Part shown: piece after piece, positions 34,042 through 43,747 of the stretch | Layout: each line of letters starts with the position of its first letter | How positions within the stretch are numbered: the stretch's first letter is position 1 | From: CALVGQ01 sp964370435 | GTDB lineage: Bacteria > Bacillota_I > Bacilli_A > Erysipelotrichales > Erysipelotrichaceae | DNA length: 64,000 nt | Assembly: GCA_964370435.1 (NCBI GenBank) | Contig: CAYJJG010000001.1 | Coordinates: forward strand, 186,001-250,000 | Reading direction: 5' to 3' | The notes under the pieces: generated by a model | Databases searched by the model: none | The model's input: the letters and a program-made list of their open reading frames with translations, nothing else | What the model was told of the DNA's origin: nothing | Translations under genes and position numbers: made by a program

Positions 34042-36666
34042 ATGAAAACAACACTTGCTAAAACATGGCAAATTGATAGCCTTTATCGTCAGTTATTAAC
34101 GCAGAATAAAGTAATTCTTAATCATCGTATACTACCTTTTTCAGCTTGGTTGAAAAATAATAGTACACTAGTTAGTGAAGAATATTTATTTCTAAAAGCT
34201 TTCAGCAACATCCAAAAGTTTAAAGAGGACATGGTCTTATGTAAACCACTAGTTAGTGAGCCTAGTTTTGTTGCTGAAGTTGTACAGTTTTATACCACGT
34301 TAGTGGAATATCAAATCGCTTTAGATGATCTTCCTACTACAACGGCTTTACATAAGGAGTTGAAAATATTATTAGCAGCTTGCAGTTCTTTAATTACCCC
34401 TTATCATCAAAGAGCTGAATTAATGAATACAGATAGGACTTTTCCTTCTGTTGAAATAACTGAAGAATGCATAGATTCTTTATCATTAAGTGACTTTGTT
34501 AAAAAGAAGGAGTTAACTATTATAAGAAGACACAAAGTTGAACAATCAACAATTAACTTTTATAAGGCTTTAAATATTCGTCAAGAAATAGAAGCCTGTG
34601 CACAATTAATTGTTCGTGAACAACTTCAAGCTAACGATATCAATATTGTACTTTGTGCTTATCAAGATAGTATTCCTTACTTAAAACTAATTTTTGATCG
34701 TTATCAAATACCCTATGCATTAATTAATGAGCACGCTAATTCGAAAGTAGTTGATTCTTTTTATGCTTTAGCATCTTGGTTACATCAACCAACTATAACT
34801 AATTTCAAGAATTTAATTAGTACTTCCTTATTAAATAACATTGATTATACAAGCACTTTAAATTATATAGATCTTTTTATAGAAGATTTAGATTTAAACA
34901 AACCTGCTACTCATGTTCAACATCATGTCAGTGAAGTTGAGTACTTGGCCTCTTTTCAACAAAGTTATTTATTAGAATTGGAAAAAGCTTTCGAACATAC
35001 TCGTATTACTTTATTAGGCTTGTTAAAAAATATTAATCCTAATAACTGCCTTGAAATGGCATACGATGTTCTTCGTTATAGCAATCTAATTTTAAATAAA
35101 GAGGAAGCTTCTTGTTTAATAAGTATTCAATCATTCTTAAATAATATTGATCCTAGTGAATTAAATGACACAAAAATTGCTGCTATACTTTACCAAATAA
35201 AAGCTATAACTATTGTAAAGAGTGATTATGATAATCAACGTGTTATGATAACCGACTTAAATCATCCTTTAATATCTAGGGATAATCTGTTTGTATTAAA
35301 CGCAAATAGTAAGCATTATCCAGGTAGCTGTGCACTTAGTGGTTTATTTGAAGAAAATTACGTTGCTTTAATTGATAAGTTTCCCACACCCTTAGAGCGT
35401 GCTAACTTTTTTAATCAAAAACAACGTTGGATTGAGCGTGATGCCAAACGAATAGTATTAAGTTATGCTACTAATACTTTTGAAGGCAAAGGATTAGAGT
35501 GTTCCTTTGAAATAAAACAAATGGCTAAATGTGAAGCTGTCGATTGGCCATTAATACAAAATAACCATTTCTATACAAGAAGTCATCCTAATTTATCTTG
35601 TGATTCTGCTATGAAGTTGTTTGTTGAAGATAATCAAATAAAGGGTAGTGTTTCCTCTTTTGAAAAACATTTTAAATGTCCTTACAGTTATTTTCTATAC
35701 AGCGGATTAAAATTGAGAAAGGCTAATGAAGTATCTTTTGATCAAGCCATGGTAGGATCTATCCAACATGCTTGTATTGAAGAGGCGCTTAAGTTATATC
35801 CAAAAAACTATACTTCTATTTCTTTAGAACAACTTTCTAATCTTGTACAACATAAATTTTCCTCAGTTGAACTCTTTTTTACAAAGCAACGTTGGCTTAT
35901 TCAAAGTGTTAAGGAACGTTGCATAGAAAGTTTAATGATGCAGTTTCGCTTTCTTAAGGATTTTGAGGAACACTCTTCACTAAACCAGCACCAAAGTGAA
36001 GTTCCTTTTGAAATGACTTTTTTTAAAGGGCAAAATATTACTATATTATTAAGAGGAATTATTGACCGCATAGATTACAATACTAATTCTTTTCGGGTGG
36101 TTGATTTTAAGAGCTCTTTGAAGAAGTTAAAGATGTCTACGATACAAGATGGCACTCAGCTTCAACTTTTAACGTATCTTTTTGCCGCTCTAACAAAGAT
36201 TAAAAAAGAATGTCTTGGAATATATTATCATTCTTTAAAAAATGAAAACATTAGCGTTGATGCTGCCAAACTATCACTAAGACCCTTTGATTTAATATTG
36301 TACGACGATGAGCATTATTTTGATGAATGGCTAAAAGCACATCGCTTAAATGGTGTTACCACTTCCACAAACAATGAAAACGATGATAATGGTAAACATA
36401 TTGTTGGTTGGAATCAGAAAGGTATTAGTGAAAGTAAAATAAAGGAAACACGGTACTTATTAGAATTATTAAACACACTTTATCGGATGTTACGAAAACA
36501 TTTATTAGAGGGTAAGATTACTTGTACCCCTGTAGAAGGTGCCTGTCTTTTCTGTGATTACAAAAATATTTGTCTATATCAAGGTAGAAGCTATATTAAA
36601 AATATAAGCGAGGAAGAACTAAAGGAGGTGGAAGAACATGCCAAAGTGGAGCCTGGCACAATCTAA
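34042..36666 (+). CDS. addB: AddB-type subunit of the AddAB helicase-nuclease (no Walker A)
   Basis: Partner of AddA in double-strand-break processing and Chi recognition. The C-terminal nuclease core is present: GSVSSFEKHFKCPYSYFLYS, GIIDRIDYNTNSF and RVVDFKSS (PD-(D/E)XK residues), followed by QLQLLTYLFA. Four cysteines expected to hold an iron-sulfur cluster are seen, one in FKCPYSYF and three in GACLFCDYKNIC. The N-terminal helicase-like half is reduced: no GxxGxGK motif, so ATP binding by this subunit is unlikely. At 874 residues it is well below B. subtilis AddB (1166). It overlaps addA by 29 bases. A GGGG site lies 12 bases before the ATG. Confidence 0.88.
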   Translation: MKTTLAKTWQIDSLYRQLLTQNKVILNHRILPFSAWLKNNSTLVSEEYLFLKAFSNIQKFKEDMVLCKPLVSEPSFVAEVVQFYTTLVEYQIALDDLPTTTALHKELKILLAACSSLITPYHQRAELMNTDRTFPSVEITEECIDSLSLSDFVKKKELTIIRRHKVEQSTINFYKALNIRQEIEACAQLIVREQLQANDINIVLCAYQDSIPYLKLIFDRYQIPYALINEHANSKVVDSFYALASWLHQPTITNFKNLISTSLLNNIDYTSTLNYIDLFIEDLDLNKPATHVQHHVSEVEYLASFQQSYLLELEKAFEHTRITLLGLLKNINPNNCLEMAYDVLRYSNLILNKEEASCLISIQSFLNNIDPSELNDTKIAAILYQIKAITIVKSDYDNQRVMITDLNHPLISRDNLFVLNANSKHYPGSCALSGLFEENYVALIDKFPTPLERANFFNQKQRWIERDAKRIVLSYATNTFEGKGLECSFEIKQMAKCEAVDWPLIQNNHFYTRSHPNLSCDSAMKLFVEDNQIKGSVSSFEKHFKCPYSYFLYSGLKLRKANEVSFDQAMVGSIQHACIEEALKLYPKNYTSISLEQLSNLVQHKFSSVELFFTKQRWLIQSVKERCIESLMMQFRFLKDFEEHSSLNQHQSEVPFEMTFFKGQNITILLRGIIDRIDYNTNSFRVVDFKSSLKKLKMSTIQDGTQLQLLTYLFAALTKIKKECLGIYYHSLKNENISVDAAKLSLRPFDLILYDDEHYFDEWLKAHRLNGVTTSTNNENDDNGKHIVGWNQKGISESKIKETRYLLELLNTLYRMLRKHLLEGKITCTPVEGACLFCDYKNICLYQGRSYIKNISEEELKEVEEHAKVEPGTI

Positions 36667-39600
36667 TGCCATTAATCATGTAGGTAAAAACATTGTTGTT
36701 TCTGCATCTGCGGGTTCAGGAAAAACTGCAGTATTAACTGCACGTATGGTGAAGCGAATAACTCAAGACCGTATATCGGTAGATAAGCTATTGGCTATGA
36801 CTTTTACTGACGCTGCAGCTGCTGAAATGAAAAACAGATTGTATAGTGGGCTTAATGAAGTGTTATTAACCACTGATGATGAGGAGTTAAAAACTTACTG
36901 TATCAATCAATGTACCCTCTTAAGTGATGCTATGATTTGTACAATACACTCTTTTTGTTTAAATGTTATTAGTGAAAATTATTTTGTGCTTCATTTATCT
37001 AACAATCAAATAAGTCATATTTTTTCTGATGAAGAAATGCGTGTTATTCAAAATGAAGCTATGGAGTATACTTTATCCACACTAAAACAAAAGAATGCTG
37101 CACTGTTTAATCATGTTTCAAATTATTTTGATAATCGACCCGATTCTTTTGAAAATTTAAAAGCTGCCCTAATTAAAATAAGTAATGCTGCCTTAAACCA
37201 AAGTGATATTGAAGCTTTTTTTGATAATATTCTTACTAAAGCTATAAAAAATCATTATGAACTTGATCCTTTAATTAAAGAATATCTTTTTCTTGGTATA
37301 ATGATCGACATTGTCGCAATAAAAGAACGTTTAAATGAAATTTTACAGTTGTATTCATCCGAAGGCGTAGAAGATGCCGTGCTTCAAAATGTTGAATTAA
37401 AATTAAAGCATATTGCTGTTATAGTTGAAGCTATTAATAATGAAAATTATCGTGAATTTATAAGAACACTACATGGCCTTGCTAAAGTAAAATCAATTAC
37501 TAGTAAAGAAAAAAAAGCAGATTATGTTAATAAAAAAATTACTGTTGTTAATAAACGTCTACAAAAATTAATAGCACAATATTTTGAAGAAGATACCTTA
37601 TTAAATGACAACAAAGATTTATATCCTATCGTTGAGTTTTTAGTAAAAGGATCGAGACTATATTTAAACAATTTAGATATTATAAAGAAACAAAATGAAG
37701 GAATCAATTTTAGTGACATGGAGCAATTAGCTTATAAAATTTTATTAGCTAATGATAACCAGGTTGCAAAAAAATACCAAGAGCGCTTTGATGAAATACT
37801 TGTAGATGAATTTCAAGATACAAATGAATTTCAAAATGCCATGATTGAACTTATATCGCGAGGTAATAATTTATTTCGAGTAGGTGATATTAAACAAAGT
37901 ATTTATCGCTTTAGGGGTGCAAAGCCTGCTATTATGAGCTCTTTAATGAAGCGTAATGATGAACACAATGAACTTATAGTTTTAGGGCACAACTACCGCT
38001 CTAATAAAAGTGTTGTTGAGTTTAATAATGCCTTGTTTAATAAAATGATGAACATTCCTTATTTAAATAATGAATTCTCAGATTATGATCATGCAGAAAT
38101 TGGAACTTTAGCACAAGATGATCACTATGCTCTGCCTGTTGAATTTATAAAAATAATCGATGACGAAGATCAAGAAACTAGTGATGTAAAACAAATTCGT
38201 GCCAACGCTTTAATTCTTGCTCAAAAAATTTTGGATTTGAAGCATACTAGCGAATTTGTGAGGTGGAGTGATTATTGTGTTCTAGTTCGCTCACATGAAT
38301 TAAAAAAGGATCTTTGCTATGTATTTGATGAACTTAATATCCCTTACTCTACTACTGTGAATTCTGGTTTATATAATGCTTATGCTGTGCAAATTTGCAT
38401 ATCTTATTTACAAATGCTTGTTGATAATACAAGTGACATTGATACTGTTGCAGTTCTAAGTAATCTTTATCTCTATCAAGATGAAGATTTAGTAACTTTA
38501 CGCTTTAATAAAAACAAGCGTAGTTATTTTAATACAGTAACCGAGATAGATAAAAAATTTGAGCAGGACTATATTAATATCAAAAACTGTTATCATAATC
38601 TTGGTATCGCTGCTACAGTTAATGAGATATTAAAAATTAATGATTTTTATTGGCTTAAAACAAATAATCAAGAACGTGCTAATATTGATTTATTTATGCA
38701 GCGTGTAATTAGTTTTGAAGAATCTTCAAGTAATTTAACCATATTCTTACAACAAATACAAAATAGCTTAGATGTTAAATCAAATACTGCAGTTAGCGCT
38801 AGTAAAAATGAAGATGTGGTTCAAATTACTACAGTGCATCAGTCAAAAGGTTTACAGTATCCAGTAGTTTTCTTCTGGTCTAATAATAGAACTACTATTA
38901 ATGAAACTCGTGAAAATGTTTTAGTGGATGATCTTCTAGGTTTAGGGTTGTCTCATTTAAGATTTCCTTATCGTTATAAACGTGACACCCTAACTCAATT
39001 GGCAATTAAAACAAAAGTTACTTTAGAAGAATTTGAAGAGAATGTGCGCCTATACTATGTTGCTTTAACTCGCGCACAAAAATTAGCCCTTATAGTTGGA
39101 AGCGTTAGTGACTCTTATTCTCCAGATCCGCTTTCTTTAACTACATTCTTTGACAAAAAGGGAAGCACTGATTTAATTTTATCCTCGATGAGTGAAATTA
39201 ATACAAATGCTTATTGTGAAACAACTATACAAAGCAACTACACCTCTTCCCATCAGGCTCAAAAACAACCACTCGCTACCTATGCTATACCTTCTTATAC
39301 TTATAAACGACCTTCCAATAATTTAAAGTTAAGTTCCCCTTCCTTGTTGAAGCAAAAAAGATTTCAACCGCTTAATTACAAAACTACATCGGGAAGTGAT
39401 TACGGTACTCGTATACATAAATTAATTGAGTTACTTCCTACATTGCCATGGACAAAAGACTTAATTTTAAGTATAGATAATTCTTGTAAAGATTACGATA
39501 TTCAAAGATTACTTAATCTTGCAAAACAGCCTTTATTTATTAAATGTTATCAAGGTATCGTGGAAAAAGAATTTTCTTTTGCTGTTGAAAATAATGATGA

Positions 39601-39817
39601 AATAATACATGGTTATATTGATTTTATATCTATTTTAGAAGAAGAGGTTATAATAATTGATTTTAAAAGTGATGTTGTTGATACTGTAGAAACACTACGA
39701 ATCAGTTATTTAGATCAAATGCAAGCCTACTCTACTAGCATTAAACTTGTATATCCCAATAAGAAAATTACTGTGTATCTTTATAGTTTAAGGCTAGACC
39801 AATTTATAGCGATTTAA
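36638..39817 (+). CDS. addA: ATP-dependent helicase/nuclease subunit A
   Basis: UvrD-like SF1 helicase with C-terminal nuclease. Walker A is SASAGSGKTAVLTARM at residue 22, motif Ia MTFTDAAAAEMKNRL, Walker B EILVDEFQDTNEFQ, motif IV/V ...VVQITTVHQSKGLQYPVVFF and motif VI RLYYVALTRAQK. The nuclease motif at the end reads GYIDFISILEEEVIIIDFKSD near residue 990. 1059 residues, shorter than B. subtilis AddA (1232) but with all motifs. AAGGAGGTGG inside addB precedes the ATG, so the two are coupled. A terminator follows. Confidence 0.95.
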   Translation: MPKWSLAQSNAINHVGKNIVVSASAGSGKTAVLTARMVKRITQDRISVDKLLAMTFTDAAAAEMKNRLYSGLNEVLLTTDDEELKTYCINQCTLLSDAMICTIHSFCLNVISENYFVLHLSNNQISHIFSDEEMRVIQNEAMEYTLSTLKQKNAALFNHVSNYFDNRPDSFENLKAALIKISNAALNQSDIEAFFDNILTKAIKNHYELDPLIKEYLFLGIMIDIVAIKERLNEILQLYSSEGVEDAVLQNVELKLKHIAVIVEAINNENYREFIRTLHGLAKVKSITSKEKKADYVNKKITVVNKRLQKLIAQYFEEDTLLNDNKDLYPIVEFLVKGSRLYLNNLDIIKKQNEGINFSDMEQLAYKILLANDNQVAKKYQERFDEILVDEFQDTNEFQNAMIELISRGNNLFRVGDIKQSIYRFRGAKPAIMSSLMKRNDEHNELIVLGHNYRSNKSVVEFNNALFNKMMNIPYLNNEFSDYDHAEIGTLAQDDHYALPVEFIKIIDDEDQETSDVKQIRANALILAQKILDLKHTSEFVRWSDYCVLVRSHELKKDLCYVFDELNIPYSTTVNSGLYNAYAVQICISYLQMLVDNTSDIDTVAVLSNLYLYQDEDLVTLRFNKNKRSYFNTVTEIDKKFEQDYINIKNCYHNLGIAATVNEILKINDFYWLKTNNQERANIDLFMQRVISFEESSSNLTIFLQQIQNSLDVKSNTAVSASKNEDVVQITTVHQSKGLQYPVVFFWSNNRTTINETRENVLVDDLLGLGLSHLRFPYRYKRDTLTQLAIKTKVTLEEFEENVRLYYVALTRAQKLALIVGSVSDSYSPDPLSLTTFFDKKGSTDLILSSMSEINTNAYCETTIQSNYTSSHQAQKQPLATYAIPSYTYKRPSNNLKLSSPSLLKQKRFQPLNYKTTSGSDYGTRIHKLIELLPTLPWTKDLILSIDNSCKDYDIQRLLNLAKQPLFIKCYQGIVEKEFSFAVENNDEIIHGYIDFISILEEEVIIIDFKSDVVDTVETLRISYLDQMQAYSTSIKLVYPNKKITVYLYSLRLDQFIAI

Positions 39818-39824
39818 GCTAAAG

Positions 39825-39855
39825 AAAGGTTGCCCTCAATAGAGGACAACCTTTT
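39825..39855 (+). terminator. Terminator after addA
   Basis: AAAGGTTGCCCTC / GAGGACAACCTTT, 12 of 13 positions paired around AATA, followed by a short T run. It also stands at the end of the convergent feo operon. Confidence 0.8.
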
Positions 39856-39863
39856 ACTTTAAA

Positions 39864-40022
39864 CTAATGATTGCATGAGCATTTTTTAGTATCTTTTTTT
39901 GTGCTGCAGCCTCCTGCAGAACACCCTACACACTTAACACCCTTTTTCTTTTCGATATAAATTTTATAACAAGCTAATCCAACGATTGCCAAAATTATTA
40001 ATAGTACAATGAAATCTTTCAT
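39864..40022 (-). CDS. FeoB-associated Cys-rich membrane protein
   Basis: A 52-residue protein read directly from the sequence. It starts MKDFIVLLIILAIVGLACYK, a single transmembrane helix, followed by a basic stretch and a cysteine cluster (VKCVGCSAGGCS, then KCSCNH). This matches the small Cys-rich partners found after feoB in many anaerobic Firmicutes; they are thought to help ferrous iron transfer. It begins two bases after the feoB stop and is the last gene of feoA-feoB-this gene. Confidence 0.85.
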   Translation of the reverse strand: MKDFIVLLIILAIVGLACYKIYIEKKKGVKCVGCSAGGCSTKKDTKKCSCNH

Positions 40023-40024
40023 AC

Positions 40025-42019
40025 TTACTGACCGCTAGCTACAGATAATTTTTTTGTGCTACCTTTTTTCATTAAGTAAACAACCGCTACTACAAACGCA
40101 ACAACTATTACTAACCCTAATACAAATCCTTCTGCAAAGCTACCTGTAGTAACTAACGTACCAATTTGATTTATTAAGAATGCAACGGTATAACCTGATC
40201 CTAGTTGTAGTCCAAGACCACCTAATACCCATTTTCCGCTATTAACTTCAGCATTGATTGCTCCAATTGCTGCAAAACAAGGTGGAGTAAACATATTGAA
40301 CGCTAAATAAGCAAATCCTGCTACTGAAGTTATTCCCATAACTGTTGCAACTTCACTTGCTGCACCATCTACTAACTCAAGTGCTTCAGGATCAATTACT
40401 GATGCTGATAAAGCAAATACTGTTGCTAAAGTACCAACTACATTTTCTTTAGCTATAAATCCAACAACTGCAGCTGCTGCAAGTTGCCATACACCAAATC
40501 CAAGTGGTACTAATAACCACGCTACTGGTGAAGCAATTGTTGCAAGGATACTTGCATTTTGATTCATTTCAGTAACTAATTCTCCTCCGAATGTGAACAT
40601 TGACATAAGTTGAACTACTACATTACACAATAAGATAATTGTTCCTGCTTTAATAATAAACATTTTTCCTCTATCAAGCATAACTAGTGTTGCACGTAGG
40701 ATGCTTGGTAAACGATATTGAGGTAGTTCTATGATAAAGTATGAACCTGCATCTTTTTCACCAGTAATACGCTGAATAATTAATGCCCACACTATAATTA
40801 AAACAAGTCCACCAAAATACATTGAAGTACTTACCCATGAAGCTCCCCCAAAGAATACGCTTGCTAATAATGCTATAACTGGAAGTTTTGCACCACATGG
40901 AATAAACGGCGCTAATAAAGCTGTTGTTCTTCTTTGACGTTCATTCTTAATTGTACGTGAAGCCATAACCCCTGGAATCGCACAAGAAGTACCCATAATC
41001 ATAGGTATAATTGATTTACCAGATAAACCTATCATTTTTAAGAATCTATCCATAACCACAGCTACACGAGCCATATATCCACAATCTTCAAGAAGTGATA
41101 ATAAGAAATACATTACCATGATTAATGGTAAAAATCCTACTACTGCTCCAACTCCATCGATGATGGCTGCCATAATGATAGCACTCAATATAGGATTAAC
41201 ACCCTCTAACATACCTTCAACAACACCTGCAAAAGACTCAATCCATCCACCTAATAAATCTGCAAAATATGGACCAACATATGTTTGAGAAACTGTTAAT
41301 ACTAGATACATTACTGCTATAAAGATAGGAATACCTAACCATTTATGTGCAATAACACGATCAAATTTATCTTGTGCTGTTAATTCAGCTGTTTTAGTTT
41401 TTCTATTTTCTACTTTTGCGACTACTTCGCTAACAAAAGCATATCTTTCTTTATCTGCTTTATGTAATTCATCAATAGTTTCAACTGCATTTTTTGGAGT
41501 AAATGCAGCTTTTTGAGTTTTCTTTACTGCTTCTGTTGCTGCTTTAATTAACTCTTCTAAACCATTGTTGCTATTTGAAGTTGCTGCAGTTTTGACAATC
41601 GTACATCCAATTTCTTTTGATAATTTTTCAACATCAATTTCAATTTCTTGGTCGTTTGCCATATCCGATTTATTTAATGCTACGACAACTGGAATCCCTA
41701 ATTCCGTTAATTGTGTAGTGAAAAATAAGCTACGACTTAAATTAATGCTATCTACAATATTAATAATTACATCTGGTTTTTCATTTAATACAAATTCTCT
41801 TGTAATACTTTCTTCAGATGTGTACGGTGACATTGAATATGCCCCTGGTAAATCTACCGCTAGAATTTCTTTTCCATTACTTAGTTTGCTTTTGATAGGT
41901 GCTTCTTTCTTTTCGATTGTAACCCCTGCCCAGTTTCCAACTCGTTCACTCTTACCTGTGATAGCGTTGTATAAAGTTGTCTTACCACTGTTAGGATTTC
42001 CCGTTAATGCTATTTTCAT
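40025..42019 (-). CDS. feoB: Ferrous iron transport protein B
   Basis: Large membrane GTPase that imports Fe(II). The N-terminal G domain has G1 GNPNSGKTTLYN at residue 7, G3 DLPGAYSM, G4 NKSDM and G5 near TAATSNSN. A GDI-like linker (about 165-215) precedes the membrane region with two Gate motifs, including MGTSCAIPGVMASRTI and PFIPCGAKLPV. Length 664 is normal. An inverted repeat like the one at the feoA promoter lies just upstream of its ribosome-binding site. Confidence 0.96.
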   Translation of the reverse strand: MKIALTGNPNSGKTTLYNAITGKSERVGNWAGVTIEKKEAPIKSKLSNGKEILAVDLPGAYSMSPYTSEESITREFVLNEKPDVIINIVDSINLSRSLFFTTQLTELGIPVVVALNKSDMANDQEIEIDVEKLSKEIGCTIVKTAATSNSNNGLEELIKAATEAVKKTQKAAFTPKNAVETIDELHKADKERYAFVSEVVAKVENRKTKTAELTAQDKFDRVIAHKWLGIPIFIAVMYLVLTVSQTYVGPYFADLLGGWIESFAGVVEGMLEGVNPILSAIIMAAIIDGVGAVVGFLPLIMVMYFLLSLLEDCGYMARVAVVMDRFLKMIGLSGKSIIPMIMGTSCAIPGVMASRTIKNERQRRTTALLAPFIPCGAKLPVIALLASVFFGGASWVSTSMYFGGLVLIIVWALIIQRITGEKDAGSYFIIELPQYRLPSILRATLVMLDRGKMFIIKAGTIILLCNVVVQLMSMFTFGGELVTEMNQNASILATIASPVAWLLVPLGFGVWQLAAAAVVGFIAKENVVGTLATVFALSASVIDPEALELVDGAASEVATVMGITSVAGFAYLAFNMFTPPCFAAIGAINAEVNSGKWVLGGLGLQLGSGYTVAFLINQIGTLVTTGSFAEGFVLGLVIVVAFVVAVVYLMKKGSTKKLSVASGQ

Positions 42020-42034
42020 CTATACCCTCCTATT

Positions 42035-42050
42035 GTTAGTTTCATCTAAC
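42035..42050. promoter_or_regulatory. Second GTTAG-N6-CTAAC inverted repeat, before feoB
   Basis: GTTAG-TTTCAT-CTAAC lies between feoA and feoB, directly ahead of the feoB ribosome-binding site. It repeats the arms and spacing of the element at the feoA promoter. No convincing separate promoter is seen, so it may act on RNA or as an auxiliary operator. Confidence 0.5.
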
Positions 42051-42070
42051 TGTTTTTACAAAAAAATAAG

Positions 42071-42289
42071 CTATACAATAATTGCTAAAGCTAATTCCTT
42101 TCCCACGCTATAGCGTGCATCCTTGATTGATACCACATAATTTTCATTTAACTTTGAAACAACTGTGATTTTCTCACCTTCATAACACCCTAATGAAAAT
42201 AAGAATTGAATTAATTCTTCGTCATTTGCAATAATATCTTTAATCTCATATTCTTGATTAAGTGTTGCTGTAGTTAAATTACTATACAT
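42071..42289 (-). CDS. feoA: Ferrous iron transport protein A
   Basis: A 72-residue SH3-like cytoplasmic protein needed for full FeoB activity. Typical features are LFSLGCYEGEKITVVSKLN and the closing SVGKELALAIIV. AAGGATA precedes the ATG at 42289. First gene of the feo operon, under a consensus promoter with an operator-like repeat. Confidence 0.9.
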   Translation of the reverse strand: MYSNLTTATLNQEYEIKDIIANDEELIQFLFSLGCYEGEKITVVSKLNENYVVSIKDARYSVGKELALAIIV

Positions 42290-42306
42290 GTTCTCTATCC
42301 TTTTTT

Positions 42307-42361
42307 GTTAGTCCTAGCTAACCTTGTTTATAATAATATAAGATATTCCATCATCTGTCAA
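42307..42361 (-). promoter_or_regulatory. feo promoter and putative operator
   Basis: On the minus strand TTGACA (42361-42356), a 17-base spacer and TATTAT (42338-42333) form a good sigma-A promoter. The inverted repeat GTTAG-TCCTAG-CTAAC (42307-42322) covers about +4 to +19. Position and symmetry suit an iron-responsive repressor of the DtxR family, whose classical site also contains GTTAG/CTAAC half-sites but with a tighter centre; it is not a Fur box. Confidence 0.65.
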
Positions 42362-42372
42362 TATTATTCTGT

Positions 42373-42531
42373 TTATAATTGATTATTTATACTATTTTTG
42401 ATTATATTAATACTTATGCCTTTTAAGACTTTGACACTTATACTTAATGTTAAAGTAAAACCATCATATTCGGTAAGTTTATGCAGAACTTCGCATATTT
42501 TTATAGAAATATTAAAAACTACATCTTTCAA
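42373..42531 (-). pseudogene. Possible remnant of a small gene upstream of feo
   Basis: A 52-codon minus-strand frame without ATG or ribosome-binding site (possible TTG at 42531) encodes protein-like sequence such as IKICEVLHKLTEYDGFTL. No family recognised. It may be a decayed gene end or chance. Apart from this frame and the feo promoter, nothing was seen in the 387 bases between feoA and 42677. Confidence 0.25.
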
Positions 42532-42676
42532 TTCAAGCTAATTTATAGGATGGGTTTAGATTTTATTATTAGTTTGGTACCTGTTAAATTTATTCTTAGC
42601 GGGTATCCTATTTATTAATCAACTTATGTTTTAGTCTAACTTTTTTATTTTTGTAATAACTTCGATTTCTTAATAG

Positions 42677-43308
42677 TTATTCAGCGCTGAAAATCGCATG
42701 TTCGCTTTCACTAAATTCATTGAATTTTTTATCTATATTTTCAGATAATAAATTCCTATTAACATCATAAAGATTTCCACCGTTCCTAAGTTTTTTTTCA
42801 TAATCTGAAGAATAATATAAGATATCTCCCTTTATATTTGAGTTTGGTAATACTATTTCTTCTACTTCATAAAAGTTAACATTGATATTAAAGTATTCTG
42901 GGTAAGCTGCTTCTTCGTTATACCCATCATATAGAACATAGATTTTATCATCTTCTATAAATGAATTAACTTCACTGTTTGATTCTTCTAATAATATTTC
43001 TGTAAAATTGTATTTCAAATTATACCATGTAACATAGTACACTTCTAATGCTTCTTTACTATCTATTTATTACATCACTTGCCAATGCATCATCATTTTG
43101 TTCTTGGTATATATTGAATAATTCTACATACGCTTCTTCTGCTTCAGGATTAGATGCAACTGCTTCTTCAATATCTCCCTCTGCTAAAAATTTTTTCCAT
43201 CCTCTATCAAGCTGTCAGAACTTGATGAACACCCAGCAATAACTATCATTACCATTATTGCTAACATTAAATGCAAGATAGTTTTCCCTTTTGTGTTTAG
43301 TTTTTCAT
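42677..43308 (-). pseudogene. Lipoprotein gene broken by three frameshifts
   Basis: Three consecutive frames together give one lipoprotein of about 200 residues. It would start at the ATG at 43308 (GAAGGA upstream) with MKKLNTKGKTILHLML, followed by a signal peptide and lipobox VIAGCSSSSDS. Then comes RGWKKFLAEGDIEEAVASNP and finally the long frame from 43042 ending at 42677 (VYYVTWYNLKYNFTEILLEE). Breaks lie in an A5 tract at 43301-43305, at about 43205-43222, and at about 43060-43072. The last frame alone (121 codons) lacks a signal peptide. Either a decayed gene or clustered sequencing errors. No named family recognised. Confidence 0.75.
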
Positions 43309-43389
43309 GATTTCCTTCTTTCGTTTATAATGAATGTGCTTCAAATACACACTTGATAATATTTCATTATCAATTAAAAAAAGTAAATT

Positions 43390-43638
43390 TTAAATTGATT
43401 TATTCTTATTTGTCGCCTCTAGTATTGTAAGTATTTTTTTCATACGTTCTTCTACCGGTAACTTTGCTATTTTTTTATATTCTTTTATTACTGCTTCACT
43501 GTCTCCTTCTTCTAACATTAATTGTAGTACGTGATCAATTTCTAAAAGAATTTTATTTATTTCTTTTTCTTTTTGTGTGATGGCTAATTTTTTAAATTCT
43601 TCTTCGTCATAAATATTTATTTTATTTAATGTATTCAT
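43390..43638 (-). CDS. Small hypothetical protein beside an XRE regulator
   Basis: An 82-residue, highly charged, probably all-helical protein (DEEEFKKLAITQKEKEINK, HVLQLMLEEGDSEAV). No family, signal peptide or membrane segment seen. AGGAG precedes the ATG. It is transcribed divergently from the XRE gene with 109 bases between the starts, an arrangement usual for a regulator and its target. A toxin-antitoxin function is possible but has no motif support. Confidence 0.65.
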   Translation of the reverse strand: MNTLNKINIYDEEEFKKLAITQKEKEINKILLEIDHVLQLMLEEGDSEAVIKEYKKIAKLPVEERMKKILTILEATNKNKSI

Positions 43639-43663
43639 TATGTTCTCCTAAAAGGTATAAACC

Positions 43664-43697
43664 GCATTAATAATGCCATAATTATACTATTAATAAT
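43664..43697. promoter_or_regulatory. Paired ATTAATAAT repeats between the XRE gene and its neighbour
   Basis: ATTAATAAT occurs at 43666-43674 inside the palindrome GCATTAATAATGC and again at 43689-43697, 23 bases apart, about two helical turns. The site lies in the divergent promoter region and is a candidate operator for the XRE protein. Confidence 0.4.
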
Positions 43698-43747
43698 ACG
43701 TTTTAATCAACAACAATATTACTTAAACTAATATTAGGAGGTTGAGT

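Noticed and set aside
42035..42050. Reading the feoB-proximal repeat as a terminator
   Set aside because: Arms are only 5 bp and no T run follows; match to the feoA promoter repeat is the better explanation.
41565..42113. 182-codon plus-strand frame across the feoB start
   Set aside because: Antisense to the conserved G domain of feoB and feoA end; low-complexity composition.
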